DNA of 31,209 nt. Origin: Nitrospirota bacterium. Lineage in GTDB: Bacteria; Nitrospirota; Thermodesulfovibrionia; Thermodesulfovibrionales; JdFR-88. The position numbers were made by a program, and so were the translations under genes. The stretch covers positions 1 through 31,209 of the forward strand of contig JAJYGJ010000034.1 in NCBI GenBank assembly GCA_021790695.1. The letters are read 5' to 3'. Below are positions 15,471 through 21,931 of the stretch, one piece after another (within the stretch, counting starts at the first letter, position 1; each line of letters begins with the position of its first letter). The notes beneath the pieces were generated by a model. It did no database searches, was not told the DNA's origin, and saw nothing but the letters and a program-made list of their open reading frames with translations.

Positions 15471-16319
15471 ATGGATGCAAACGATGTCACTGCCGGGCGG
15501 GCAAGAGGGAGAGTCGCCCTGCGGGTCGGCTCAACGGGGCCCTATTCCTCCGAATTGACCGCGGGCCAGATAGGCGCAATCGCCGATATCGCGGAGCGGT
15601 ATGGTTCGGGCGCCGTGCACGTGACGCCGCGGCAGACAATGGAAATCCCGCATATCGATATCGCGGCGCTGCCGGATGTCACAACGCTCCTTGCGGGCCA
15701 TGGTCTTCATATCGGGTACGCCGGGCGGCGTCCGCGAAACGTGACCGCCTGTTCGCACTGGTGCCTGTATAACGTGGCGCCCATGAGGGACGCCGCCCTG
15801 CAATTGAATTGCCTTCTGAATGAAAATGAAAATGAAAAAATGCCGCTGCCCGGGAAAACCAATATCTCGCTTTCGGGCTGCGGCTTTTCCTGCGTCCGCT
15901 CCCGGACGTCGGATGTCGGCGTGATAGCGCGGTCCGAAATCGTGATCACGGACAAGAAATGCAAAAAGTGCTCCCTTTGCGTCAAGGAGCCGCTTGGATG
16001 CCAGGTGGACGCGATCACGCTGGCCGAAGGAGCAGTGGTGATAGACCGGCAAAAGTGCGTCCGGTGCGGCTTTTGTTCCGGTGTCTGCCGCCCCGGCTCG
16101 ATAATGATGAAATCGAAGAGCTTTGATGTATTTATAGGCGGAAACGGCGGGCTGAAACCGCGCGAGGCGTTTTTATATCGGACGGTTCCCTCCTTGCGTG
16201 AGGCGATGGAATTGATCGGCTCGCTCCTGGAGGGCTACCGGGCCCACGCGCGGGAAGGCGAGCGCATCGGCGATCTGATCGAAAGGGCCGGGATGGAGTG
16301 GCCGGGGCAAAAAACCTGA
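15471..16319 (+). CDS. Small sirohaem/[4Fe-4S] nitrite-or-sulfite reductase-like protein with ferredoxin domain (first copy)
   Basis: The 282 residues begin with a NIR_SIR ferredoxin-like half domain (STGPYSSELTAGQIGAIADIA, then GAVHVTPRQTMEIP at 48-60). The sirohaem/[4Fe-4S] region has cysteines at 94, 98, 137 and 141. A two-cluster ferredoxin insert follows (C164, C167, C170, C177; C196, C199, C202, C206), then a conserved FIGGNGG strand. The layout resembles AsrC and archaeal small sulfite reductase-like proteins, which reduce sulfite or nitrite with six electrons. The first cysteine pair is CX3C instead of the usual CX5C. There is no signal peptide, so it is cytoplasmic. The ATG has no ribosome site and may be leaderless. 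One base separates it from the second copy. Confidence 0.85.
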   Translation: MDANDVTAGRARGRVALRVGSTGPYSSELTAGQIGAIADIAERYGSGAVHVTPRQTMEIPHIDIAALPDVTTLLAGHGLHIGYAGRRPRNVTACSHWCLYNVAPMRDAALQLNCLLNENENEKMPLPGKTNISLSGCGFSCVRSRTSDVGVIARSEIVITDKKCKKCSLCVKEPLGCQVDAITLAEGAVVIDRQKCVRCGFCSGVCRPGSIMMKSKSFDVFIGGNGGLKPREAFLYRTVPSLREAMELIGSLLEGYRAHAREGERIGDLIERAGMEWPGQKT

Positions 16320-16320
16320 T

Positions 16321-17214
16321 ATGGAAGAGTCCCGCGAGAAATTCACCCTTGAGACGCCGCAGGTCGGGATCATCAGGGGCGTTGCCGCCAGGGACATCGA
16401 GGTCGTGGGGGGCAAGTCCGTCAACCTGAGGGCATCCGCGCGGCCGTACAGGAATGTTTATACCGCGGCCCAGCTTCGGGCCATAAAGTCCGTTGTCGAA
16501 AAATACGGCTCCGGCAAGGTCCACCTGACCCCAAGGCACAATCTTGAGATCCCCGAGGTCGGCCAAAAGAATATAGACAGGGCGCTCAAAGAGCTGTACG
16601 GCGCCGGGCTTTTCCCCGGCGGGGCCGGCTCGTCCGTCAGAAATATTTTTACCTGTCCGGACTGGTGCTCGAAGGCCGTCAGGCCGGTCCAGGAAATAGG
16701 CACCATGGTAAGCAGGAACTTTGGCGACATGGACATGCCCAATAAGGTGACGATATCCTTTGCCGGGTGCTCAAACGCGTGCTCGAGGCCGCAAAACTCG
16801 GATATCGGCATCATCGCCGTGGGAAAAGTGGCGGCCAGCGAGGAGGGATGTCCTGAAGACTGCGCTTCCTGCCTGAGCGTGTGCAGGTTCGGGGCCATTC
16901 GGAAGCTCGACGGGCGCATTATGCTGAATGAAAAATGCGTGGACTGCTGCAAATGCGCCCAGGCTTGCGCACATGGCGGGCTCGGCATTGCCGGGACCGG
17001 CTTCAGGGTCCTTATCGGCGGCAAAGAGGGGACTTCCGTCCGGTTCGGGGTCAAATACGCGGATTTCGTGGAGGATGATTTCGAGATTCTGGAAATAGTG
17101 GACAGGGTGCTGAACTGCTATAGGGAAAAGGCGCGCCTGCGGGACGGAAGCACCCGGAAAAAGGAACGCCTCGCGGAGGTAATGGGCAGGTTGGGCATCG
17201 CGGCCTTCATGTAA
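16321..17214 (+). CDS. Small sirohaem/[4Fe-4S] nitrite-or-sulfite reductase-like protein with ferredoxin domain (second copy)
   Basis: Paralogue of the preceding gene, 297 residues, same order of parts: NIR_SIR half domain (SARPYRNVYTAAQLRAIKSVV, GKVHLTPRHNLEIPEV), cysteines 112, 116, 150 and 154, ferredoxin clusters (C177, C181, C184, C188; C206, C209, C212, C216), then VLIGGKEG and a helical end. It too has CX3C at the first pair (TCPDWC). Identity with the first copy looks modest, so the duplication is old and the two may form a heterodimer, as DsrA/DsrB do (inference). It starts one base after the first copy's stop with no ribosome site, implying coupled translation. A hairpin terminator follows. 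Confidence 0.85.
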   Translation: MEESREKFTLETPQVGIIRGVAARDIEVVGGKSVNLRASARPYRNVYTAAQLRAIKSVVEKYGSGKVHLTPRHNLEIPEVGQKNIDRALKELYGAGLFPGGAGSSVRNIFTCPDWCSKAVRPVQEIGTMVSRNFGDMDMPNKVTISFAGCSNACSRPQNSDIGIIAVGKVAASEEGCPEDCASCLSVCRFGAIRKLDGRIMLNEKCVDCCKCAQACAHGGLGIAGTGFRVLIGGKEGTSVRFGVKYADFVEDDFEILEIVDRVLNCYREKARLRDGSTRKKERLAEVMGRLGIAAFM

Positions 17215-17251
17215 TGGGCTTTTTTTAAAACCCGCAAATTGGAAATTTTTT

Positions 17252-17277
17252 GCCCGCGGCTCAAGCCGCGGGCTTTT
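17252..17277 (+). terminator. Terminator of the sirohaem protein operon
   Basis: A perfect 9-bp stem GCCCGCGGC/GCCGCGGGC (17252-17260 with 17265-17273), TCAA loop, preceded by a T/A-rich stretch and followed by TTTT. It abuts the stop of the convergent hemerythrin gene. Confidence 0.8.
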
Positions 17278-18713
17278 CATTCCCAGTTCAGCAATCTCTG
17301 TTCCCCGGCGAGGCCCCGTATCGCGGTGACGTCCTGGCTTACTTCAAGGGCGCCCCTGTACTTTCCTTCACGGTCACGGACGGCAAAGTACCTGATGTAA
17401 AGGAACCGTCCATTCATCTGTATCCAGAAATCCGCGCTATCCCTCCGGCCGCTTCTGAATGCATCCAGTATATTCTGGACAGTCCCAACGCTCTTTACGG
17501 GATGGCAGTTCTGGACCTTCCTTCCGATGACGCCGGGGCTGCGGGGAAATATCCTGTCTTTAGTCGCCGAATAATAAACGACCTCATCGTCCTCGTTCAC
17601 GAAGGAGACGTCCACGGGAAGGTGGGTGAGTATCAGGTTGACCTGTTCCGCCGTGATCGACCCCGTATCCAGACTGAGTTTATCCGGATTAAGCGTCCCC
17701 GGTTCTCCGGCCGGTACGGTCTGCCGGGCTGACCCGGATGGCTTCCAGTCCTCCACCGCCTCCAGCCACGCGTATCCTATCTCCTCCTCGCCTTTTTTCA
17801 CTCTGAGCCAGTCTTCATCGGTCAGTGTCTCAAGGGCCATGGGGAAGAGGATATTTTCCTCCTTGTAGATCATGTCATTTATCATCGTAAAGAGCGTCTT
17901 TAGCTCCAGATCGCTCAGCCTGTCCATCTTCGATTTCCCCGAAAGGTGTTTCAGCATGGCCCGGATATCGTCATGAAGGGCCCACATCACCTTCGACGGG
18001 CCGGATATCCCCTTTGCCTCCAGGACGGGAAAGAGCTGGTTTTCCTTTCTTGCATAATGCCTCTCGATGGGGGCAAGCCTGTCAAGGAGTTTTGGCAGGC
18101 CCGAGGGGTCCTTGAGATTGTCCATCTCCCGCATGATCTTCTCCGCGGCCCTGTTTTCAAGCATGAAGGTGTGCACGGGGTGTCCGGCCGGCAGGCCCGG
18201 CGGCGGCGTCTTTTTATCGAGCGATTCCCTGAACACCTCGACATGCACATTGCAAAGCCCTTTTACCTCTTGCTCCGGCATCCCCTCGGATATGAGAGAC
18301 TGCTCCATTTGGGCTATCTCGTAAGGCGAGACCTCTTTCAGAAGATCAAGCAGGCGTTTTTTGAGCAGGTCCGGCGGGACGCCTTTATGCAGGTCCTTTA
18401 TGATGCCTTTCAATATCTCCTGGCGGCCCTCCTGAGGTGGCTGGCCGCCCTCCCGGTTCTCCCGGCCGCATTCAGCGCAGACACCCTGGCAGGTCTGTTT
18501 TTTAATTTCAGCGGCGATCCGGTCTATCAGGTCCGCCGGGTCCATGCCGCCAATGGCGGCGGCCTGCTCAAGTGTTGCGACCCGTCCAATAGTGTTTTTG
18601 AGCACGGGGTTGTCCAGGGCCTTGAAACCGGGGTTTAATTCCATTAGGAATCCCTTCAGAAACGGATAAGCGTCAAGAAGTTCGGATATCTTCGTCTTTG
18701 AGTTCAGGTCCAT
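17277..18713 (-). CDS. DUF1858-DUF438-hemerythrin-PAS protein
   Basis: Soluble 478-residue protein. Residues 1-60 are a DUF1858-like domain (KISELLDAYPFLKGFLMELNPGF). A cysteine patch CQGVCAEC lies near 74-81. DUF438 spans about 97-165. A hemerythrin-like helical bundle at about 175-320 carries His residues in HPVHTF, IERHYARKENQLFP, LHDDIR and YKEENILFP, likely ligands of a di-iron site. A PAS domain spans about 350-470 with NCHPVKSVGTV. Such proteins are thought to sense or bind O2 or NO in anaerobes; no output domain is present. The ATG follows GGGAGG. Its FNR-type promoter ties it to the adjacent cytochrome and sirohaem genes, which favours a nitric-oxide or oxygen role (inference). Confidence 0.9.
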   Translation of the reverse strand: MDLNSKTKISELLDAYPFLKGFLMELNPGFKALDNPVLKNTIGRVATLEQAAAIGGMDPADLIDRIAAEIKKQTCQGVCAECGRENREGGQPPQEGRQEILKGIIKDLHKGVPPDLLKKRLLDLLKEVSPYEIAQMEQSLISEGMPEQEVKGLCNVHVEVFRESLDKKTPPPGLPAGHPVHTFMLENRAAEKIMREMDNLKDPSGLPKLLDRLAPIERHYARKENQLFPVLEAKGISGPSKVMWALHDDIRAMLKHLSGKSKMDRLSDLELKTLFTMINDMIYKEENILFPMALETLTDEDWLRVKKGEEEIGYAWLEAVEDWKPSGSARQTVPAGEPGTLNPDKLSLDTGSITAEQVNLILTHLPVDVSFVNEDDEVVYYSATKDRIFPRSPGVIGRKVQNCHPVKSVGTVQNILDAFRSGRRDSADFWIQMNGRFLYIRYFAVRDREGKYRGALEVSQDVTAIRGLAGEQRLLNWE

Positions 18714-18766
18714 ATTGCCTCCCGGGGAATCGTTTTTTTTATTTTTATTTTCAATCTACAATTCTG

Positions 18767-18808
18767 ATTATACGGGGTGAGGAGGGCGGGGTTGTATGAT
18801 TTAGATCA
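18767..18808 (-). promoter_or_regulatory. FNR-type class II promoter of the hemerythrin-PAS gene
   Basis: ATGAT-TTAG-ATCAG is centred at 18802.5, overlapping the stop codon of the upstream deacetylase gene. A consensus -10 TATAAT lies at 18772-18767 on the minus strand. The start is predicted near 18760, placing the site at about -42.5, with a leader of about 47 bases. Confidence 0.75.
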
Positions 18809-19664
18809 GGCCCATATACCGGAGCGCGTTGTCCTTGCCGAAGAGTTTCAAGAGCCTTTCGTCCATCTCCGGGAAGAGCCGTTTTAATGTCCGGGCGCAT
18901 TCGGAGAGCGTCTTTCCGCCGCCGGCCAGGATACCGTTTTCGTAGACGGGTTTGCCCCTGCCGCCTTTTACGGAATCCGAGACGAGGATTATCTTTTTAT
19001 GGTCCTTGATTTTAAGGACAAGCTCAAACGTTTCCAGCCCCAGGTGGACGCCGTCGGCGATGATCTCCACGCAGAGGTCCTCATCGAGGAGGGCAAAGCC
19101 CGCAAGCCCCGGCTCCCTGTGATGGAAGGGCCTCATTGCATTAAAGAGATGGGTCACGCCCGTGGCGCCGGCCCGCTTGCCCTCCCGCGCCTGCCTGGCG
19201 GTGGCGTCGGAGTGGCCCATGTTCACCCTGATGCCGAGCCCCGCGCACCTCTCTATGACTTTAAGCGCGCCCGGCAGCTCGGGCGCGACGGTGATTATCT
19301 TTACGGCGTCCTCGAACCCGGCTATCAACTCTTTAAGGTTTGAAAGCGTCGGCCTCCGGAAATTCCCCGCCCCGAGCGCCCCGCATCTGCCGGGGTTCAG
19401 AAACGGCCCTTCCAGGTTTATGCCGCCAATGAGTCCGCTTTTCGCCATCGCCTCCCGCACCGCGGACATCCCGGCGCGCATGCCGGCCGCCTCCGAGGGA
19501 TAGATGGTGGGATATATGAGGGCCGTGCCTTTTTTCCGGTGGGAGCGGGCCAGCTCCAGTATCGTCCGTGGGTCCGCGTCTCTCGTGTCATAGGGGCCCA
19601 GGCCGTGGGTGTGCAGATCGACAAAATCAAAATCAAAATCAAAAAGGCCTTCAGGGACCGTCAT
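18801..19664 (-). CDS. N-acetylglucosamine-6-phosphate deacetylase-like amidohydrolase (short NagA)
   Basis: TIM-barrel metallohydrolase likely removing acetate from an amino sugar phosphate during wall or chitin recycling. Visible motifs are VDLHTHG (15-21), INLEGPF, NMGHSDA, THLFNAMRPFHHREPG, IIADGVHL and ILVSDSVKGG. At 287 residues it is about 90 shorter than usual NagA: it lacks the first strands of the beta-sandwich domain and starts almost directly at the metal motif. A FDFDFDF run at the N terminus comes from a hexanucleotide repeat. The ATG overlaps the stop of the phosphoesterase gene (ATGA). The substrate is probable, not certain, because of the missing domain. Confidence 0.75.
   Translation of the reverse strand: MTVPEGLFDFDFDFVDLHTHGLGPYDTRDADPRTILELARSHRKKGTALIYPTIYPSEAAGMRAGMSAVREAMAKSGLIGGINLEGPFLNPGRCGALGAGNFRRPTLSNLKELIAGFEDAVKIITVAPELPGALKVIERCAGLGIRVNMGHSDATARQAREGKRAGATGVTHLFNAMRPFHHREPGLAGFALLDEDLCVEIIADGVHLGLETFELVLKIKDHKKIILVSDSVKGGRGKPVYENGILAGGGKTLSECARTLKRLFPEMDERLLKLFGKDNALRYMGLI
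19623..19645. repeat. AAAATC microsatellite in the deacetylase start
   Basis: Three copies of AAAATC (19623-19640) plus AAAAA encode alternating Phe and Asp in the N terminus. Gain or loss of a unit would keep the frame. Confidence 0.8.
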
Positions 19665-20158
19665 GAGGACTTGCGCGAGGCGGCCCCGCCGGAAAAGGGG
19701 GGATTTTTTTCTATCTTCTTCAATCGCTCCGGGGTCAGGGCGGAAACGATCCTGAAACCCGGACTGGCGTAGCGGTCCGCCCTTTTCATCAGGAGCCAGT
19801 CGTTTGGCGATTTGCCCTTTTTGATTTTGAACCTGGCCAGAACGAACCCGCCCTTGAGCTTCCGGCCCGCGAGCGTGAATTCGATGATCCCCTCGCCGGG
19901 GCCGCCTTTTTCAAGATCGAACCGGCCGCTGTCCCAGATTACGACCGTTCCCGCTCCATACCGGCCCGCGGGGATGATGCCCTCCCAGGAGCCGTATTCG
20001 AGATCGTGGTCTTCCACCATGACGGCAAGCCTTTTGTCGGCCGGGTCCATCGAGGGCCCCTTGGGGACGGCCCAGCTCTTGAGGACCCCCTCTATCTCGA
20101 GCCTGAAGTCATAATGAAGACGGGTTGCGTGATGTTCGTGCACTACGAACAGGGCCAT
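19661..20158 (-). CDS. Stand-alone LigD-type 3'-phosphoesterase domain protein
   Basis: The 165 residues form only the phosphoesterase domain otherwise found at the N terminus of DNA ligase D. It would trim 3'-phosphate or 3'-ribonucleotide ends during DNA repair. The signature HEHHATRLHYDFRLEIEG opens the protein, followed by WAVPKGPS, EDHDLEYGSWEGIIPAGRYGAG and the late LLMKR segment. The first His and Asp of the signature are the known catalytic and metal residues of the family. No Ku or ligase gene is in the window. It overlaps the NagA-like gene by four bases, so the two are cotranscribed despite unrelated roles. The ATG at 20158 sits nine residues before the signature. Confidence 0.9.
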   Translation of the reverse strand: MALFVVHEHHATRLHYDFRLEIEGVLKSWAVPKGPSMDPADKRLAVMVEDHDLEYGSWEGIIPAGRYGAGTVVIWDSGRFDLEKGGPGEGIIEFTLAGRKLKGGFVLARFKIKKGKSPNDWLLMKRADRYASPGFRIVSALTPERLKKIEKNPPFSGGAASRKSS

Positions 20159-20236
20159 GGTACTTAAAGTTTACCTTATTTGCGGCCGGTTTTGGTTCAA
20201 GATTACCCGGTCCTGTCCCCGTCTTGATAAACGGCG

Positions 20237-21535
20237 TCAGTGCATGTCGTTTGCCGTCCGGAAGCCGGAGACGGCTTCACGCAGGTCGTGGGCCACGCCG
20301 GTCAGGCTGTTCACCTGGGATATCAGGTTTACGGAGGAGTCATCCATATGTCTGGCTATTGAAGATGAGGTCTCCATGCTGCCGGTGATCTGGGAGGCAA
20401 CGCCCGACTGCTCATCCACGGCCGTAGCGATCTCCGCAATCCGGTCGCGCACCTGGTGGGCCCCCTGGACTATGGCCTCCAGGGAGCCCCCGACTTTTCT
20501 TATGTTCTCGGTCGCGCCCCTGAACTCATCGGCCGACATCCTCATGGCATGCGTGGTCTCGGCGGTCTCCGCCTGAAAGGATTTTATCTTTCCGGCTATC
20601 ACGGAGGTCTCCCTCAAGGTCTTTTCGGCGAGTTTTCTCACCTCTTCGGCCACGACCGCGAACCCCCTGCCGTACTGGCTCGCGCGCGCCGCTTCGATCG
20701 ATGCGTTCAGGGCGAGAAGGTTTGTCTGGTCCGCTATGTCGGTGATTACCGAGACCACCCCGCCTATTTCCATGGTGTTTTTGTTCAGGCTTTCGATCTT
20801 TTCCTGCAGTGTGCGGGTGGCCTCGTACACCCTGCCCGAGGTCTCGATGGCCGCGCGCGCTCCGGACTGGCCCTCCTCGGCCGTCTTCAGGGCAGACCGG
20901 GCGGCCTCCGAAACTTCGGCGGCCCTCCTGGCTATTTCGTTTATGGTCTGGCTCATCTCCTCGCTCGCGGTGGCCGTCTGGGAGGCCTGAAGCGCCTGGT
21001 TCTGGGCCCGTTCGGCGGTCTTTGCGGCCTCAATTTTCAGGGCATCGACCGTGGAGATGACCTTTTTTGCCGAGTTCGTCACACGGTGTATCATATCGTT
21101 GAAGGAAGAGGCCATGCGGCCCATGTTGCCATAAAGAAGGCCGATCTCGTCCGATCCGGCTTTTTGACCGGAGGAGTCCAGTTGCACGGTCATGTCCCCT
21201 TCGGAGAGTCTTTGGACCGCCTTCATCATCTCGGAGACCGAGTTCCTGATGGATCCGCTTACAGCCTTCATGGCGACAATTATGAGCACCCCCATAAGGC
21301 CCAGGAGGGCGGCCGCGAAGGTCATGACGTGGACGGCGCTTCCGAGTTCGGCGCTGATAAGCCCCGCCTGCGCGGCCCATGCGCTCATGCCGGCCGATGC
21401 GGCCTCGGTCAGGGACTGGCTGAGCGCCTCCGTTTTAAACACAAGGAGAAGGACGAAAACAGCCATCGTTATCACGGCAAGGACGACCATTAAGATTGCG
21501 AAATTGAGTTTTTTGCTTATGCTCCAGCCTGACAT
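20237..21535 (-). CDS. Methyl-accepting chemotaxis protein
   Basis: Inner-membrane chemoreceptor of 432 residues. Transmembrane helix 1 (about 11-33) and helix 2 (about 66-88) enclose only about 30 periplasmic residues, too small for a normal ligand domain, so sensing may be through the membrane or internal. A HAMP-like segment spans about 90-145. The cytoplasmic hairpin is long and Ala/Glu/Gln-rich, with the tip VITDIADQTNLLALNASIEAARA that binds CheA and CheW. The tip continues SQYGRGF where most receptors have GEQGRGF. The ATG follows GGGAGG. A possible sigma-28 promoter lies about 190 bp upstream. No other chemotaxis or flagellar gene is in the window. Confidence 0.95.
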   Translation of the reverse strand: MSGWSISKKLNFAILMVVLAVITMAVFVLLLVFKTEALSQSLTEAASAGMSAWAAQAGLISAELGSAVHVMTFAAALLGLMGVLIIVAMKAVSGSIRNSVSEMMKAVQRLSEGDMTVQLDSSGQKAGSDEIGLLYGNMGRMASSFNDMIHRVTNSAKKVISTVDALKIEAAKTAERAQNQALQASQTATASEEMSQTINEIARRAAEVSEAARSALKTAEEGQSGARAAIETSGRVYEATRTLQEKIESLNKNTMEIGGVVSVITDIADQTNLLALNASIEAARASQYGRGFAVVAEEVRKLAEKTLRETSVIAGKIKSFQAETAETTHAMRMSADEFRGATENIRKVGGSLEAIVQGAHQVRDRIAEIATAVDEQSGVASQITGSMETSSSIARHMDDSSVNLISQVNSLTGVAHDLREAVSGFRTANDMH

Positions 21536-21576
21536 TGGACTAAACCTCCCTCTTAATCCACGATGTATGAAATCCC

Positions 21577-21600
21577 CGGCAGTGTCCCAGTTTGAAGTCG
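21577..21600. repeat. Solo copy of the 9.2-9.7 kb element end motif
   Basis: The complement contains TCAAACTGGGACACTGCC, which matches TCAAACTTAGACACTACC at 9685-9702 at 15 of 18 positions. No matching second end was found within the gap, so this may be a relic or chance. Confidence 0.35.
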
Positions 21601-21725
21601 TGAAACTCCCGATGGATTATCACCGCCCGCAGACCCCGCAGCCGCAGTTGCCCATCGGTTATCGAAACGTTTATCTAAACCGGGACATTGCCTCACATCC
21701 CCCGTTTGCGGGCTTTTTAATTACT

Positions 21726-21753
21726 TATCGGCCGGTCCTTGAAATAACTATAA
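21726..21753 (-). promoter_or_regulatory. Candidate sigma-28 (FliA) promoter of the chemoreceptor gene
   Basis: On the minus strand TATAGTTA (21753-21746; consensus TAAAGTTT), a 12-base spacer and a perfect GCCGATAA (21733-21726). It points to the chemoreceptor, a usual class of FliA target, with a leader of about 180 bases. Confidence 0.5.
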
Positions 21754-21931
21754 TGGCTTCCGGTTTGATCTTAAGACGGCCATAAAATGGATAAAATTGT
21801 TTTCCATTTTTGTCATACGGGCGGAAATTTATTTTTAAACACAATAGAATTCCGGCCGGAATGACGAATAAAGGCCGACAGTGTAAAAAGCGATCTTGAG
21901 ACGGTTCTGGTAAGGCGGTACAGTTCCCGTT

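Larger units (their letters stand above)
21536..21931. other. Intergenic region between the chemoreceptor and the GlcD-type gene
   Basis: 396 bp without a credible gene. It holds a candidate sigma-28 promoter (21726-21753), an element-end-like motif at 21577-21600, and an A/T-rich stretch at about 21780-21850. No terminator with a good U tract was found for the GlcD-type gene. Confidence 0.5.

Noticed and set aside
20456..21493. 345-codon open frame antisense to the chemoreceptor
   Set aside because: It lies wholly opposite a clear receptor gene, its Gly/Arg-rich composition is that of a high-GC shadow frame, and there is no ribosome site.
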